DNA of 64,000 nt from Macrothele yani (GCA_039090855.1 CM077011.1:19903001-19967000); one strand, 5' to 3'; shown: positions 43,171-54,447, counted from the first letter of the stretch. Notes: generated from the sequence alone by a model not told the origin. Program-made: numbers and translations.

Positions 43171-44974
43171 ATGGCGGCGGCTGCTGATAAGAGCGATGTC
43201 CACGCCCATATCAGCAAGGCATTTCCTGCCGCCTCCTCGACACGAGACCAATCTCCTCCAATGCTTGTAGGTGACGTCACCCAACCGCTAGAAATAGAAA
43301 CTGACTCCTCAACTACAGCTCAAGCTTCTTGCCCTGCTTCGACCAGTGACGTCAGTGCAGCGCAACCTCTGTTGCTTTAAGTGAAGACATGGATGTGTCT
43401 GACAGCGCTGCTAATTTACCCTCTACTTCAACTCAGTTCAAACAGCCGGTTGCGTTGCAGCCCTCACGCTCGAGTCCTGCTCCTAGAGCATACTCTGCCG
43501 CTCTTACTGGAACAAAAGCTCCTTCCAAGTTTGTTGCAGAAGTCTTACCAGACTCGTACGTCATTGTTGATGGCATTACTGCCACCATAGATATTCCCGA
43601 AGATTCCCCAGCGGGAAAACAATTCTATTCTACAATGGACTTCGGAGTGTGTTTTGATGCACTCCCAGACACAAAGTTGAAAGAATATAGTATGGCTCTC
43701 AAGCAGATACTTCCAGCTGGAGCCAGTATTACTCACATGGCTCGAAAACCGCGAGCTGTGTTGGTGTACTTTGCTCTTAAAGAGCATACGGATCTTGTCT
43801 TGACAGAAGGTTTGTCCCTCAAAGACGTCCATCTTCTACCAGAACCTGTCTCTCAGAGTCCCATCCAGGTTACATTTTATCCGGTTCCAACTGAGGTATC
43901 AGACATTGCGCTGTGCATTGTACTCAGTAAGTTCGGCCGAGTTGTTGGGCCCGTTACTACTCTTTCAGCCGCGCCGAGAGATCCAGACGATAAATCCATA
44001 GGGAGATTTCGTCGAAGTGCAAGAGTGATCTTTCCATCTGATGAACATTTGCTCGCCTGCCCAAAGGTGCTCAACGTTCGTTGTGGACAGCAACGTAGGA
44101 GAATTGAAGTGACTACCTTCCTCCACTGCACTTTTTGCCACGGAGAGAATCCTTTACGTGTGCATTGCCCACATCTAGCATCACAGGCTCCTAATAATTC
44201 TCCTACAACTTCTGGCCCTGTTCTGAGCCGAGCAACATCTTCTTCCACTGCACAGAAAGCTTCAGAATCGAAACTTTCACAAAAGTCGACTGCAGGAGTT
44301 GGTCAACGCGTGTCTACGGACCCTTCTTCCTTCGACCAGCAACTGGATTTTCCCTCACGTAATTGTTCGCTTTCCATGCGTCGTCATTCTGTAGCGGAGT
44401 CCCTTTCAGGGGTTTCTCCACTGCCCTTATCATCGATACTTCTAAATCTGCTGATGACTGAATTTCTGGCCACGAATCTCGAGTTGATGAGAGCTCGACT
44501 GAGCCTTTGCTGAAACGTCGTGGTTCTTCTCGAAGACGCCCACCGAAGAAGCCGACTGCCGCATCATCCCGTACCTCTCCCCGTACTGGTAGTGCTTCTC
44601 GGAAGAATTCACCATCAAAGGCTGCTACCTCTTCTGTCCAGGCCGACGAAGAGCCTCCTCTCAAATTTGAGGATCTTGTCGAATACCTTAAGGATGGCTC
44701 GGTTCCTACTGGGCCGATTTCATTTGAGGATTTACATCAATACCTGTCACATAAGACAGACCACTCCACAACGCATGCTTTACTCTCAAAGTACGCATCG
44801 TTTCTCCCTCTAGTGCTTGATCAGATCCAAGTCCTTAATCAATGTATCTCCCGCCTTCTCAAGGAACATCCGTGGGCTAAAACCTATTTTAATCGACTCA
44901 AATCATTTCCTCCTGTTGTGAAGGTTCTTCAGCAAGCATTAATGGAAAAAAGTCTTCAAGATTGTATCTCTTAA
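43171..44974 (+). pseudogene. LINE ORF1 protein, frameshifted
   Basis: ORF1 proteins of this group bind element RNA. The ATG at 43171 has a good context (A at -3, G at +4) and starts MAAAADKSDVHAHISKAFP. A one-base shift near 43350-43380 moves the frame to the long stretch 43389-44513. Within it, YVIVDGITATIDIP and a VTFYPVPTEVSDIALCIVLSKFGRVVGPV segment look like an RNA-binding fold. TFLHCTFCHGENPLRVHCPH follows, with Cys/His spacing of a CCHC-like knuckle. A second shift near 44500 leads to a Ser/Arg/Pro-rich basic stretch and a C-terminal FEDLVEYLKDG/FEDLHQYLSHK repeat. Total about 600 codons. Confidence 0.75.
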
Positions 44975-44999
44975 TTGCAGGTGATTTGCATCCCCATTT

Positions 45000-47900
45000 T
45001 CTAATGCCTTGGTACATGAAGACCTCACTCCGTTAGGAGCTGATCTTCTCTTACTACAAGAGACAAATTGCCAATCCACTACGATATTCTCACGATGGCG
45101 ACAGTGGAACTACACATTTCACCATGCCTACCAACTATCACCCCATAGTGGTCTAGCTATAGGTATCCGCCATACTTTCAACTCCATAATCACCTCTTTT
45201 TCGGTTCGAAACTTATGTCGAGACCTATTACAGTGTGCATCATTCACCATAGCTTCCACATCTTATTATATATTTAATATTTATATTCCAAGCTCTTCAA
45301 CCCACTTGACAATACTTTTTACTCGCCTTCGCCGTGCCTTGTCTAGCATTCCCCCATAGATCATGTTTTAATTGGAGGGGATTTCAATTGCACTCTGAAT
45401 CCTACCCTGGACCGATCTCCTTCCACCAGAGAACGCCGTGTTAACTTGGTGAATCTTCTTCAGTCAGTGGTCTCCGACAACTCATTTATTGATGTTCACC
45501 GTCACTTCCATCCTTCATCGACTGTACATACTTGGCGCTCGCAACATAATCAAAATCCGTACACAGCTCGCCTTGACAGATACTAAGCCTCATCTACTCT
45601 GCTTACAGCTGTGACAGAATCTATTATCACTCCTACAGCTTCTTCTGACCATTGTGCCATCTTTCTTATTGTTCAAGCAGTTCCAGCACAACCCCGTACA
45701 ATTCGTCCATGGACTCTTGACGACACTCTTCTTACAGATCCAGACTTCTGTACTTCAGTACGCTCCTTCCTTGAGGACAAACGACCTCAACTTCAATCAG
45801 CTCCTTGTGATCTGACTTTTTGGTTGGACATTAAACAGCAACTCGTTCTCCACGTACGCAAACTTTCTTTTAAAGCAAAAACGCTTCAAAACATGCGTCT
45901 CAACTATGTCCGTTCCATGCTCTCCATCCTAAGCCTAAGTGATCCTCTCTTCTGCCACTATCAAGAAGAACTGCGATCAATCCTCCTTCCTCTGGCTCAA
46001 CAAGCTCTACGACGTCTCCGGCTACAACATCTATCGCCAGACGCATCCAATTACGATTTCCTTATATCCATGGAAAAAACACGAACAGCATCTAATTCAC
46101 TTCGGCACCTTCGCCTCCCATCTGGAGAGGTGTCTGATGATCCACTCACTCTATGTTCCCAGGTCCGAAAGTTTTATACAGAGAAGTTCTGTGAATCTCC
46201 TCCGCCATCCTCTTTAGCTTTGGCATCACTTCTTTCTAACCTACCACAAGTTCCTCCCCATCTTGCCTCTTCCTTCCTCCTTCCTCCCACGTTCTCTGAA
46301 CTGTCCTCTACGTTTTCTTCTTTAAAATCTAGTGCCGCACCGGGTCCGGACGGCATCACTTTCCTCTTCTATAAAACCTTTCTACCTCTCCTTCTACCAT
46401 TTCTCTTTTCTGCACTTTCTGCTGTTCTGCTGCGTTCAATCACTCCCCTCTACCAAGGCGATTCACAGTAGCATATGTTGTACTATTCCCTAAGAAAGGT
46501 GATCTCCTTGACCTGGGGAATTGGCGCCCTATCTCCCTCTTAAATCTAGATTATAAACTTTATACTAAACTTCTTTCCCAACGCCTTAAACCCATTCTCA
46601 CTCACATTCTCTCCCCAAATCAAACTTACACAGTTCCCGGCCGTTCACTTTCTCATAATATCCATCTACTTAATGATCTAATCCATCCTGCCCGATCTCG
46701 CTCTGAACCCCTCGCCCTTCTCTCTCTTGACCAACAATCCGCTTTTGATAATATCTCACATTCCTATCTATCGGCTACACTCCTTCACTTCGGTTTTCCT
46801 CCTTCCTTCGTCTCTCTTCTTTTCTCACTCTATCAAGACGCCGTTCTCCAAGTCAAGCTGCGCACCTTTCTCACAGCGCCCATTCCCTTCAGCCGGGGAG
46901 TGCGGCAGGGTTGCCCACTCTCCGGATAACTCTTTGCAATCGCAATTGAACCATTCCTCCACTCTGTACACCAATCCTTTAAAGCATTTCTGCCACCACT
47001 CTCTGCCTGCACAAGACATCATGCCACTACCTCTGTTGCATACGCAGATGATGTCACCATCTCCATCCGTCATGACTCACAGTTTCCGTGTCTCCAACGT
47101 CTATTCGCAGCTTATGCCTCATGCTCCGGTGCAGCGCTCAACTCATCTAAAAGCACTGGTTTATGGTGCGGCTCATGGGCACATCGTGTAGACACCCCTT
47201 GGGGAGCAAGCTGGTCGTCCATCTCACAGCGCTTCCTTGGAGTTCATCTTGGTTCCTTGCAAGCTGCCCCCTCTACACGTGGAATGCTATTCACCCACGC
47301 TTGCTCAGGTCAACTGCCTCCTGGAGGAGAGCCCAGTTCTGCTCATCATTCTTCCAGAGAGCTCGCCTCTCTCGAACTTACCTAATCTCCTTGTGCACAC
47401 ACTCCTGGCTTGGTGTCAAGTCTCTACAACTCCGCCTTCATGAAATTACCCGATGTCTTACTTCTCTGATATGGACCTGCCACCACTGGGTCAGTGTCAC
47501 AAAGCTTTGCCTCCCTCCGGATCACGGCGGCATCGGACTCATTGATACACAGGAGTACTACAAGGCCGTCAGAATTACTACTTTTCTCCGTCTCTTCACG
47601 TCGCCAGTACCAGATGCCGTTTTAGCTAGGGACGTCATCGCCTCCCCGAGCAACCCTAGCTTTTCTTTTCTCTCCTTACTACTCATGGACCACCGACCCT
47701 TCACCCTCATTCGACTTCCCCCTGTTTACCGTGAAGCTCTAACTTTCCTTCGTTCCCTCCCTCTCTCTCGTTCTCCACCTGATTCCACAACTGAGCTCCT
47801 TGCTGAACCCCTCTTTTATTCTCCGACTCTTCACCCTTCTCATCTTCCGTACTTTGCCTATCCTACCTGACTCCGAGCAGGTGTAGTAACAGTTAAAGAT

Positions 47901-48704
47901 CTCACTAACCCTGACCTTTCCTGGCGATCCTTCGCCAGCCTCCCTCCCTATCTTCTCCTCTCCTCCTCCTCTCGTGACATCTACGACTCTATTCTTTCAT
48001 CTATCATTTCTCAATTTCCTCATCTTGCTTCCCACTCAGGTCTTTCCTTTGTTTCTTCTGCTTCTTTCCCATTTCCTCTTTTCTTGCTTACTTCTGGCTC
48101 AGCTCATCCCATTTCTTCTCTCTCGGTGTCAGCTCTTTATCGGTTCCTCTCTATGTCCCATTCTTCTCCTCCTCTCCCCATTCCTGATGTTCCCTCTGCT
48201 GCCACTGCTACGGTGTGGTCCGCCGCCCTGTCTCCTCTTTCTGCTCCTCTAGAAATTAATACCCATTGGCTTTTTCTCCATCGCCGCCTTCCTGTTCCCT
48301 CCGTTCTTCTCCGAATGTCTCTTCTCGATTCCCCTCTTTGCCCTTTCTGTGCTCGGGAGGCTGATGTCTTCCATGTCTATCAACACTGTGTTATATTACT
48401 CCCAATGCTGAACTGGGCATTTACTATCGCCCAATGTTCCATTACAGCAGATCTTACATTTGATGCATATCGGACTCTTCTGCTACAGAACTCTCCCCCA
48501 GTCAAGCTTCCATCAGTCTGTGCCTATATTTTTATTTTAGCGAAGCATGTAATCTACGTGTTTCATCAACGCTGCAGAGATTTTACTACTCCTCTGACTG
48601 TGCATGAAGCTTCTACGGCATTATTATGCCACTTTCGCGACCGCCTGACATCTCGACTTCGGTTAGAGTATTCTGTTGCAGTTACTCAGCGTCGGGAGAG
48701 CTAG
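45000..48704 (+). pseudogene. LINE ORF2: endonuclease and reverse transcriptase, broken
   Basis: An endonuclease domain comes first: VHEDLTPLGADLLLLQETN (catalytic Glu), SGLAIGI, a GGDFNC block just after a stop at 45360, and TASSDHCAIFL with the catalytic His. From 46330 SSAAPGPDGI opens the reverse transcriptase, then PKKGDLLDLGNWRPISLLN, SLDQQSAFDNISH, FSRGVRQGCPLSG and VAYADDVTISI (catalytic YADD). A C-terminal zinc-knuckle-like region has CPFCAREADVFHVYQHC at 48340. Stops or shifts lie near 45360, 45585, 46470, 46530, 46730, 46930, 47190 and 47870. The phrase order matches Tx1/L1-type elements. About 1,230 codons if continuous. Confidence 0.88.
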
Positions 48705-50159
48705 TTCCTTGCCACCTGGTCACCGGCTGCCTCATGGTTTACCAGCTCGCCAGCGTCATTGTACCTGACGGTCGGCAGATTTGGTATTTGACCTTTTTGA
48801 ATCAGAAATGCATATGTAATCTCAACAATCTGTTTTAAAGATCTTTGCGCAGCTTGGAAATTTACCGCACTGGTTTTTTATAAAGGGCTATACGTGTTTA
48901 CACAGTAAATTGTTTTTTGTGACACTCATCTTGTATTTTTTTTCTTACATTGACGTTCAAGTTAGTTCGTTTTTAGATTACATTTTGAGTATAAATATTG
49001 CAGTTAGTCATTAGCATAGTGCTGTATAAACATATAAATTGTTTCTGTCCTTTTTTTTATACCGTGTCTCTGCTTCATTAATTGCATAGTGTTGTTTCTT
49101 TTAATTTTGTTCTATTTTGTTTCCCGAACATGTTTGCACTGTGCTGTATAATTGTACATAGTTTAAAAAATATTGCGGAACAAGTAATCCATCTTATTTG
49201 CATCAGGATGTCCAAGTTTAGTTATTTCCTGTTATTCAACATTCCATTGATTTGTCTGATAATCAGTTTTTCAATTGCATAGTACTGTACATCCTTGTAA
49301 ATATGTTGTGTTAAAACTCACTGTCATATCGTACCTTCTTTCAAGAGACATGTTGACTAATGATTCTTACTGTATTTATTTTTACACAAGTTAGTCAATT
49401 GCATGTTGTTGTACTCATGAGTAATATATTTTGAAAAACATTTTACCTATTTTGTTCTTTTGTGTGAGGTGATGCTTGGTACTATCATTCTTCTATTACT
49501 ACATATGGATAGTGAGAATATGTTAAAGCTTTATTCATCGTGTGTTTACTTATTATACTTACATTTTCTATCTGGTCAACAGAATAGTGTTACATTTCTG
49601 TATACGGTCCGATTTTGATTTGTAACATGTTGACACTGTGCTGTATATTTGTACATTGTTTCTGAATATTGCCGAACAGGTAATATATTCTATTTACACC
49701 AGGAAGTCCAAGTTTGTTCTTCTCCTGATATTCATCATTTCATTGATTTGCCTTATGATCAGTTTGTCAATTGCTTTGTACTGTACATTCTTGTAACTAT
49801 GGTGTGTTAAAACTTACTGTCTTATTGTACTTTTTTTGCAAGAGAAATGTTGTCTCATGAAGCTCTCATTATTTTCTTGAACAAGTTTGTTAATCGCACA
49901 GCAATGCACTTATAAGCAATAAGTTTTGGTAAAATCCTTCCTAATTAGGTTCTGTTGTGTTTGGAGATGCCCAGACATGCTTGTCGCTGATCATTTATCA
50001 CGAGCTGTAAGTTTGCTCCATTTTTCAACTTGTGCACTCTGCTGTATATTTGTATATAGATTTTAGTAGTTTAACGATCTTTGATCGTATTTTATTTGTA
50101 TTAAGACGTCCTTATTAGTTCGTCTCCTGATTTCTAAATTGAATAAAGATATTTTGAAA
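48705..50159 (+). repeat. LINE 3' region with long tandem repeat
   Basis: About 2.5 copies of a 400-500 bp unit. CACTGTGCTGTATAATTGTA at 49137 matches CACTGTGCTGTATATTTGTA at 49636 and CACTCTGCTGTATATTTGTA at 50035. The stretch around TTGATTTGTCTGATAATCAG (49249) recurs at 49744. The region ends in AATAAA. Confidence 0.8.
50142..50147 (+). terminator. Poly(A) signal of the LINE
   Basis: AATAAA 12 bases before the 3' target duplication, where a LINE poly(A) signal should be. The element end has only a short GAAA, not a long poly(A). Confidence 0.65.
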
Positions 50160-50175
50160 CCACCTTTGGCCTTAA

Positions 50176-51063
50176 TGCATGCATTGACCTTTTGAGACAT
50201 GCTTTCGACAAGGTTTTGAAACACAGTGATAGGTATGCGCTTCTATTCAGTATATAATGCTGCCGCTAACTGTTGCTTTGTAGTAGGCCTTGGTTCCGAA
50301 CTTCTTACTCGACGCTCTAACTCATACCATAGGTGCTCTATTGGATTAACATCAGGGCTCTGTGCTGGCCAGTCCACATACGATGCGGAGTTATCGTCAA
50401 ACCACGCCGTAACAGTCATTGCTTTATAGCTCGGTACATTATCCTGCTGGTACCAACAAGGCTCGGTTCCATAGTATTGCCACAGAGTTGGTAGGGCATA
50501 ATTGTCCAGAAAATCGAGGTAAACGTGCTGTTTAACAGGTTTGTCTACGATAACCAATGGGCAAGGACAATACCCGACCATCAGGCTGATGGATCGCGTA
50601 TCTGGATTCAACAGTGCATAGGACCCGTTTGCAATGATCTACGGTCCACGGTAAATGTTTTTTACACCATCCTAAATGACCAGTAGCATTCCGAGTGGAG
50701 ATGAAAGGCTTATGAGCAACCGTACGACAACGATAACCCATGGAATGAAGTTCTTTGCGAATGGTACGTGTACATACCGAGGTTCCAGCATTTGTACTCA
50801 CTTGTACACTGAGGTTATGTGCAGTACTCTGTCGATTAGCTGTAACGACTCTCCTGAGGCTTTGACTTCCTCTGCTGCTTCAGGTTTTTACGTTTTGCTG
50901 CTTCAGGCACGCAGTGTGTCTTCCACTTATTCAGTACATCCAAAACAGTGGACTTGGGTATGTTTAAACGCCTCTCGGTTTCTCTTATGGACAACCAACT
51001 AATATAACACCCAACAATCTTTCCTTTCTCAAAGTCAGTTCTCTCCCACCGCGACATTTTCAC
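50176..51063 (-). pseudogene. Tc1-like transposase 5, first catalytic Asp lost
   Basis: Starts MKMSRWERTDFEKGKIVGCY with a helix-turn-helix (SIRETERRLNIPKSTVLDVLNKW split by phrase). Later comes HCKRVLCTVESRYAIHQPDG, where TVES replaces the usual TDES, so the first catalytic Asp is Val. Then YQQDNVPSYKA (second Asp kept) and QSPDVNPIEHLWYELE (final Glu kept). Two frameshifts lie near 50820 and 50570. The C-terminus reads into the LINE target site (KAKGG) and is completed on the far side of the LINE at 42.94 kb. Confidence 0.9.
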
Positions 51064-51494
51064 TCAACCTCACAGTGAGATATGATCGCGGTCAGCTGTA
51101 GGCTTGTTTTGCAGCTGAACCGCTCATTAAGTCCTTGATATTTATTATTACAAGTCCACAGACAAAGTTAATAGCTAAGCATTTAAACTAACTCAAACTT
51201 GAAACCTACTACTGCAACCGTAAAACCTAATCAAAACTTAACGAGCGTCTGTTCCCGATTTATGTTCTTACTCCATAGCATACAATAACGAAAGACGATT
51301 ATTCACAAGAGCTAGTGTGATCTTTTGTGCCTTACTCATATAAAAACAATTTTAACTGCCTTTTCGAAATACATGTTTTCCTCCCTTCCACATTCTAACT
51401 AATCGATATCTGTGTATAATGTAAGTCAAACTAGTTGATGTTAATCAACGCTGTTCTTTTCAAACTAGATTTTCTTCGTTCCTCAGCATTTTTT
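51064..51494. other. No gene seen
   Basis: AT-rich. Should contain the 5' end of Tc1-like transposon 5, but I could not match its inverted repeat. Confidence 0.5.
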
Positions 51495-52068
51495 TACGCT
51501 TTCCAACCGTAGGTTGAAGAAGCGTATATGCTCAAGCTTTGTCCGTCCGTTCGCACGATAACTCACGTGAAAATGGTTCGATTTCGACGAAATTTTAATA
51601 TGTGGTAGGGGACCACCTGGGGATGAATCCTATTGGAAATGGTCGAAACAGGGTCAAAGGTCAGGACATAGGAGTGGGAACCATTCCATTGACTTTATGC
51701 GGCATAACTTGCGTAAAAACGGTTCGATTTTGATGACATTTTAGTATGTGGTAGGGAACTACCTGGGAACAAAACCTGTTGAAAATGGGCGAAATGGTGT
51801 TAAAGGTCAGGACACTGGAGTGGGATAAATTCCATTGCCCTTGTGCATCATAACGTACCTAAAAATGCTTCGATTGCGACAAAACGTTATCATGTTGTTC
51901 CGGAGGTATAGTGAACCGGTTCTGTTGAATATCAACGAAATGGGGTCAAAGGTCATTGCAAAAGAGCCAGATTTATTCCTCAGTCATTATCCACATAAGT
52001 TGAGTAATAATTTCTGGTATGTTGGAAAGCGTATCATAATCAATGCATTGCATGATTTTACTAACTTG
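51495..52068 (+). repeat. Tandem family B, copy B6 (best complete copy)
   Basis: Leader TACGCTTTCCAACCGTAGG plus GGTTGAAGAAGCGT hairpin, GTCCGTCCG, monomers with DR1-like motifs at 51651, 51801 (variant) and 51943. It then has the inverted copy of the leader start, GTTGGAAAGCGTA, at about 52021, the AATCAATGCATTGCATGATT hairpin and ACTAACTTGT. The leader and this motif are 13-bp inverted repeats bounding the array. Confidence 0.88.
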
Positions 52069-52079
52069 TTTATTAAAGG

Positions 52080-52262
52080 TTTAACGACCACCGTGATCTA
52101 CTCAATAGATAATACGTAGTAACCCGTCCCTATATGAGGGTTACTGGTTTAAGGGAATGAAGAGAGCCAATACGACATCCATGACTCACCGGGATTCGAA
52201 CCCGGGCCCTTCTCGGAAGAATGGTTATAAACCATCACTAAGACTACTGCGCACCGGTGCGG
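52080..52262 (-). mobile_element. Old SINE copy, inverted
   Basis: Starts with TTTAACGACCACCGTGA (tail side), keeps GGGATTCGAACCCGGG (box B on the minus strand) and ends near GCGCACCGGTGCGGC (head). Strongly diverged. Confidence 0.75.
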
Positions 52263-53311
52263 CTTTCTTCAGTACTATATTCAGTGCTACCAGCTGTCAC
52301 GTTATGGAAGGTAAAGTAGGTTTTCCGTCCAAAAAGTTTAATGGAATTCATGAGATGGAAGAATGAGTAGTCTATTTATTTTTCACAAATACACATATTG
52401 ACTGAGCGTTTATCAAAAGCAATTCAAAATACCTTTATACCATATTTCAGTAATTAATTTATTTTAAAGTCCCTATTATCCATAATGCAATTTATCCAAT
52501 AGGATATGTTCTCTCTCAAGTCGAAAGAAAAGGAACGGGCATTTCTTAAACTGTGGAAAGAAACCTCTAGACAGGAGTTAAGGGTCAGCCAAAGAAGATA
52601 ATCTACAAGCAGGGAAGAAATGACATCTGTGTAAGAGAGAAGAAATCCAATAAACAAGTGAAGTACATGAGCTTCTTCCTCCTCTCTGGTATACAACCAG
52701 CATCGGCAGAAGTTTGACGCCGCGGGAAGAAAAGCTGTTCCTGAAACCCAACGTTTCCAACAAATAACAAGAAGGTTGCACTTCCGTCGCACATAAACTG
52801 AGAGGAGCAAATTTGATCACGGTATCCTGAGAGAGAGAATTTCGCATTGTTGTATTGACTTTGGGACTGGAAAAGGCATTATGCTCGACAAAGGCGCTCC
52901 CAAATCCAAGCAAAAGTTGATTCTATTTCAACCTTCAGGGAAATGAAAGAACAGGAAATAAGAAGCAGACAGAAGGCGGTCATGTCCCCGAAAGAAATCA
53001 TTGGACCTATCCAATACTTTATTTAATTTTTCTCATACGATATTTACATTCACCACATAGCAGAAACACTTGATGGAATTCCTTAACATCCCTTCGTTGT
53101 TTCACTAACTGTGAATTGTTTCTTTCCATTTACCGAAATGATTTGAACGTACCTTTAAAGTAATCGCTCTTCATCCTCGTCTAAAGTGGACTATAATTTG
53201 GCAGAAAAGGTGGGTTATCAAGATCCAGAGATCTTGCAACGCATTGCATACGATTTAGGATATACTTTCCACAGCATTATACAACTTCTATGACAGAATG
53301 ACGGAGATGGA

Positions 53312-53345
<34 letters not shown>

Positions 53346-53412
53346 ACTTCACAAGATAACTTAAATACTGGGCCGCCGTGCTAGCTTTTTGATACACTCT
53401 TCATTTCTCAGT
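52263..53412. other. No gene seen
   Basis: Includes 118- and 111-codon minus-strand frames (52454-52913) that overlap in different frames and show no known domain. An (AT)n tract lies at 53314-53338. Confidence 0.5.
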
Positions 53413-53416
53413 TTAA

Positions 53417-54423
53417 CCCTTTAATCACCACGACCCTCAAATCGTGTGTAGCTCAGAATACCACTACTCCCGAAGCTGTCTGTTTCTACTTTTCGTATTT
53501 CTCCCCCCCCCCCCTCTTTTTTTTTTTACTGAGTAACAAAGGAAGAATTAGTCCTCGGATATTACCACAAGAAACTTCAGATCTGAAAGCTTGATATGAA
53601 TTGACCTTTAGACGTCTTCTTTTACTGCATTTTTCAATAGAGGAAAGATCTGACGTCATGAGAGTGAATGATATTGCCACGTAAGAAAGCAACAACTTAT
53701 TCACTTCCTTGTTTAGTTGCGACAACAGTGATTGAAAGTGGGTTCTGTTAATTCCCAAGAGACTGAAAATTCAAAGGACTTTGTGCGCTAGGAAATCTTA
53801 CTCAATCTAGACGGGCATTTCGGAGGACTGTTGTCGTCTACATATACGGATGCTATATGGGCTGTTGTCGTCTACATATACGGATGTTATATGGGCTGTT
53901 GTCGTCTACATATACGGATGTTATATGGGCTGTTGTCGTCTACATATACGGATGTTATATGGGCTGTTTTCGTCTACATATACGGATGTTATATGGGCTG
54001 TTGTCGTCTACATATACGGATGTTATATGGGCTGTTGTCGTCTACATATACGGATGTTATATGGGCTGTTTTCGTCTACATATACGGATGTTATATGGGC
54101 TGTTGTCGTCTACATATACGGATGTTATATGGGCTGTTGTCGTCTACATATACGGATGTTATATGGGCTGTTGTCGTCTACATATACGGATGTTATATGG
54201 GCTGTTTTCGTCTACATATACGGATGTTATATGGGCTGTTGTCATCTACATATACGGATGTTATATGGGCTGTTGTCGTCTACATATACGGATGCTATAT
54301 GGGCTGTTTTCGTCTACATATACGGATGTTATATGGGCTGTTGTCGTCTACATATACGGATGTTATATGGGCTGTTGTCATCTACATATACGGATGTTAT
54401 ATGGGCTGTTGTCGTCTACATAT
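53417..54423. mobile_element. Relative of the piggyBac-type MITE with expanded 3' end
   Basis: Starts TTAA (53413-53416) then CCCTTTAATCACCACGACCC, AGAATACCACTACTCCCGAA, and near 53800 ACTCAATCTAGACGGGCATT, all aligning with 24954-25170. Where the 268-bp MITE has one 34-bp interval, this copy has an 18-unit array. The usual 3' inverted end is not present after the array. Confidence 0.7.
53829..54423. repeat. Minisatellite of 34-bp units, 18 copies
   Basis: Unit TTGTCGTCTACATATACGGA then TGTTATATGGGCTG, exactly 34 bp. Variants: TTTTCG for TTGTCG in units 5, 8, 12 and 15; TTGTCA in units 13 and 17; GCTATAT for GTTATAT in units 1 and 14. Because 34 is not a multiple of three and the unit lacks plus-strand stops, all three frames stay open over 200 codons with a 34-residue period. 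None is a gene. Confidence 0.97.
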
Positions 54424-54447
54424 ACGACAACAGCCCATATAACATCC
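54392..54447. repeat. 24-bp perfect hairpin ending the minisatellite
   Basis: Arm 54392-54415 and its exact reverse complement 54424-54447, loop of eight bases. The last unit is followed by an inverted partial unit. Confidence 0.95.

Larger units (their letters stand above)
42960..50159 (+). mobile_element. L1/Tx1-like LINE, 7.2 kb, complete in length
   Basis: Flanked by CCACCTTTGGCCT at 42947-42959 and 50160-50172, a 13-bp target duplication. It extends to about 16 bp if one lost T is allowed. Layout: 5' leader of about 210 bp, ORF1 43171-44974, ORF2 about 45000-48704, a 1.45-kb 3' region with tandem repeats, AATAAA at 50142 and the end at GATATTTTGAAA. Long 3' region and two ORFs fit the L1/Tx1 group. 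Both ORFs are broken. Confidence 0.88.
42863..51063 (-). mobile_element. Tc1-like transposon 5, interrupted by a LINE
   Basis: The minus-strand Tc1 3' end is at 42863-42946 (TIR-like CACTATATTGACAAAAGTC). The transposase is at 50176-51063. The two parts are separated by a 7.2-kb LINE. The left piece supplies the natural end of the transposase frame (GGPTP then stop), which confirms that the pieces belong together. The right TIR was not found. Confidence 0.85.

Noticed and set aside
52454..52913. 118- and 111-codon minus-strand frames
   Set aside because: Overlapping in different frames with no recognised domain. Could not be supported.
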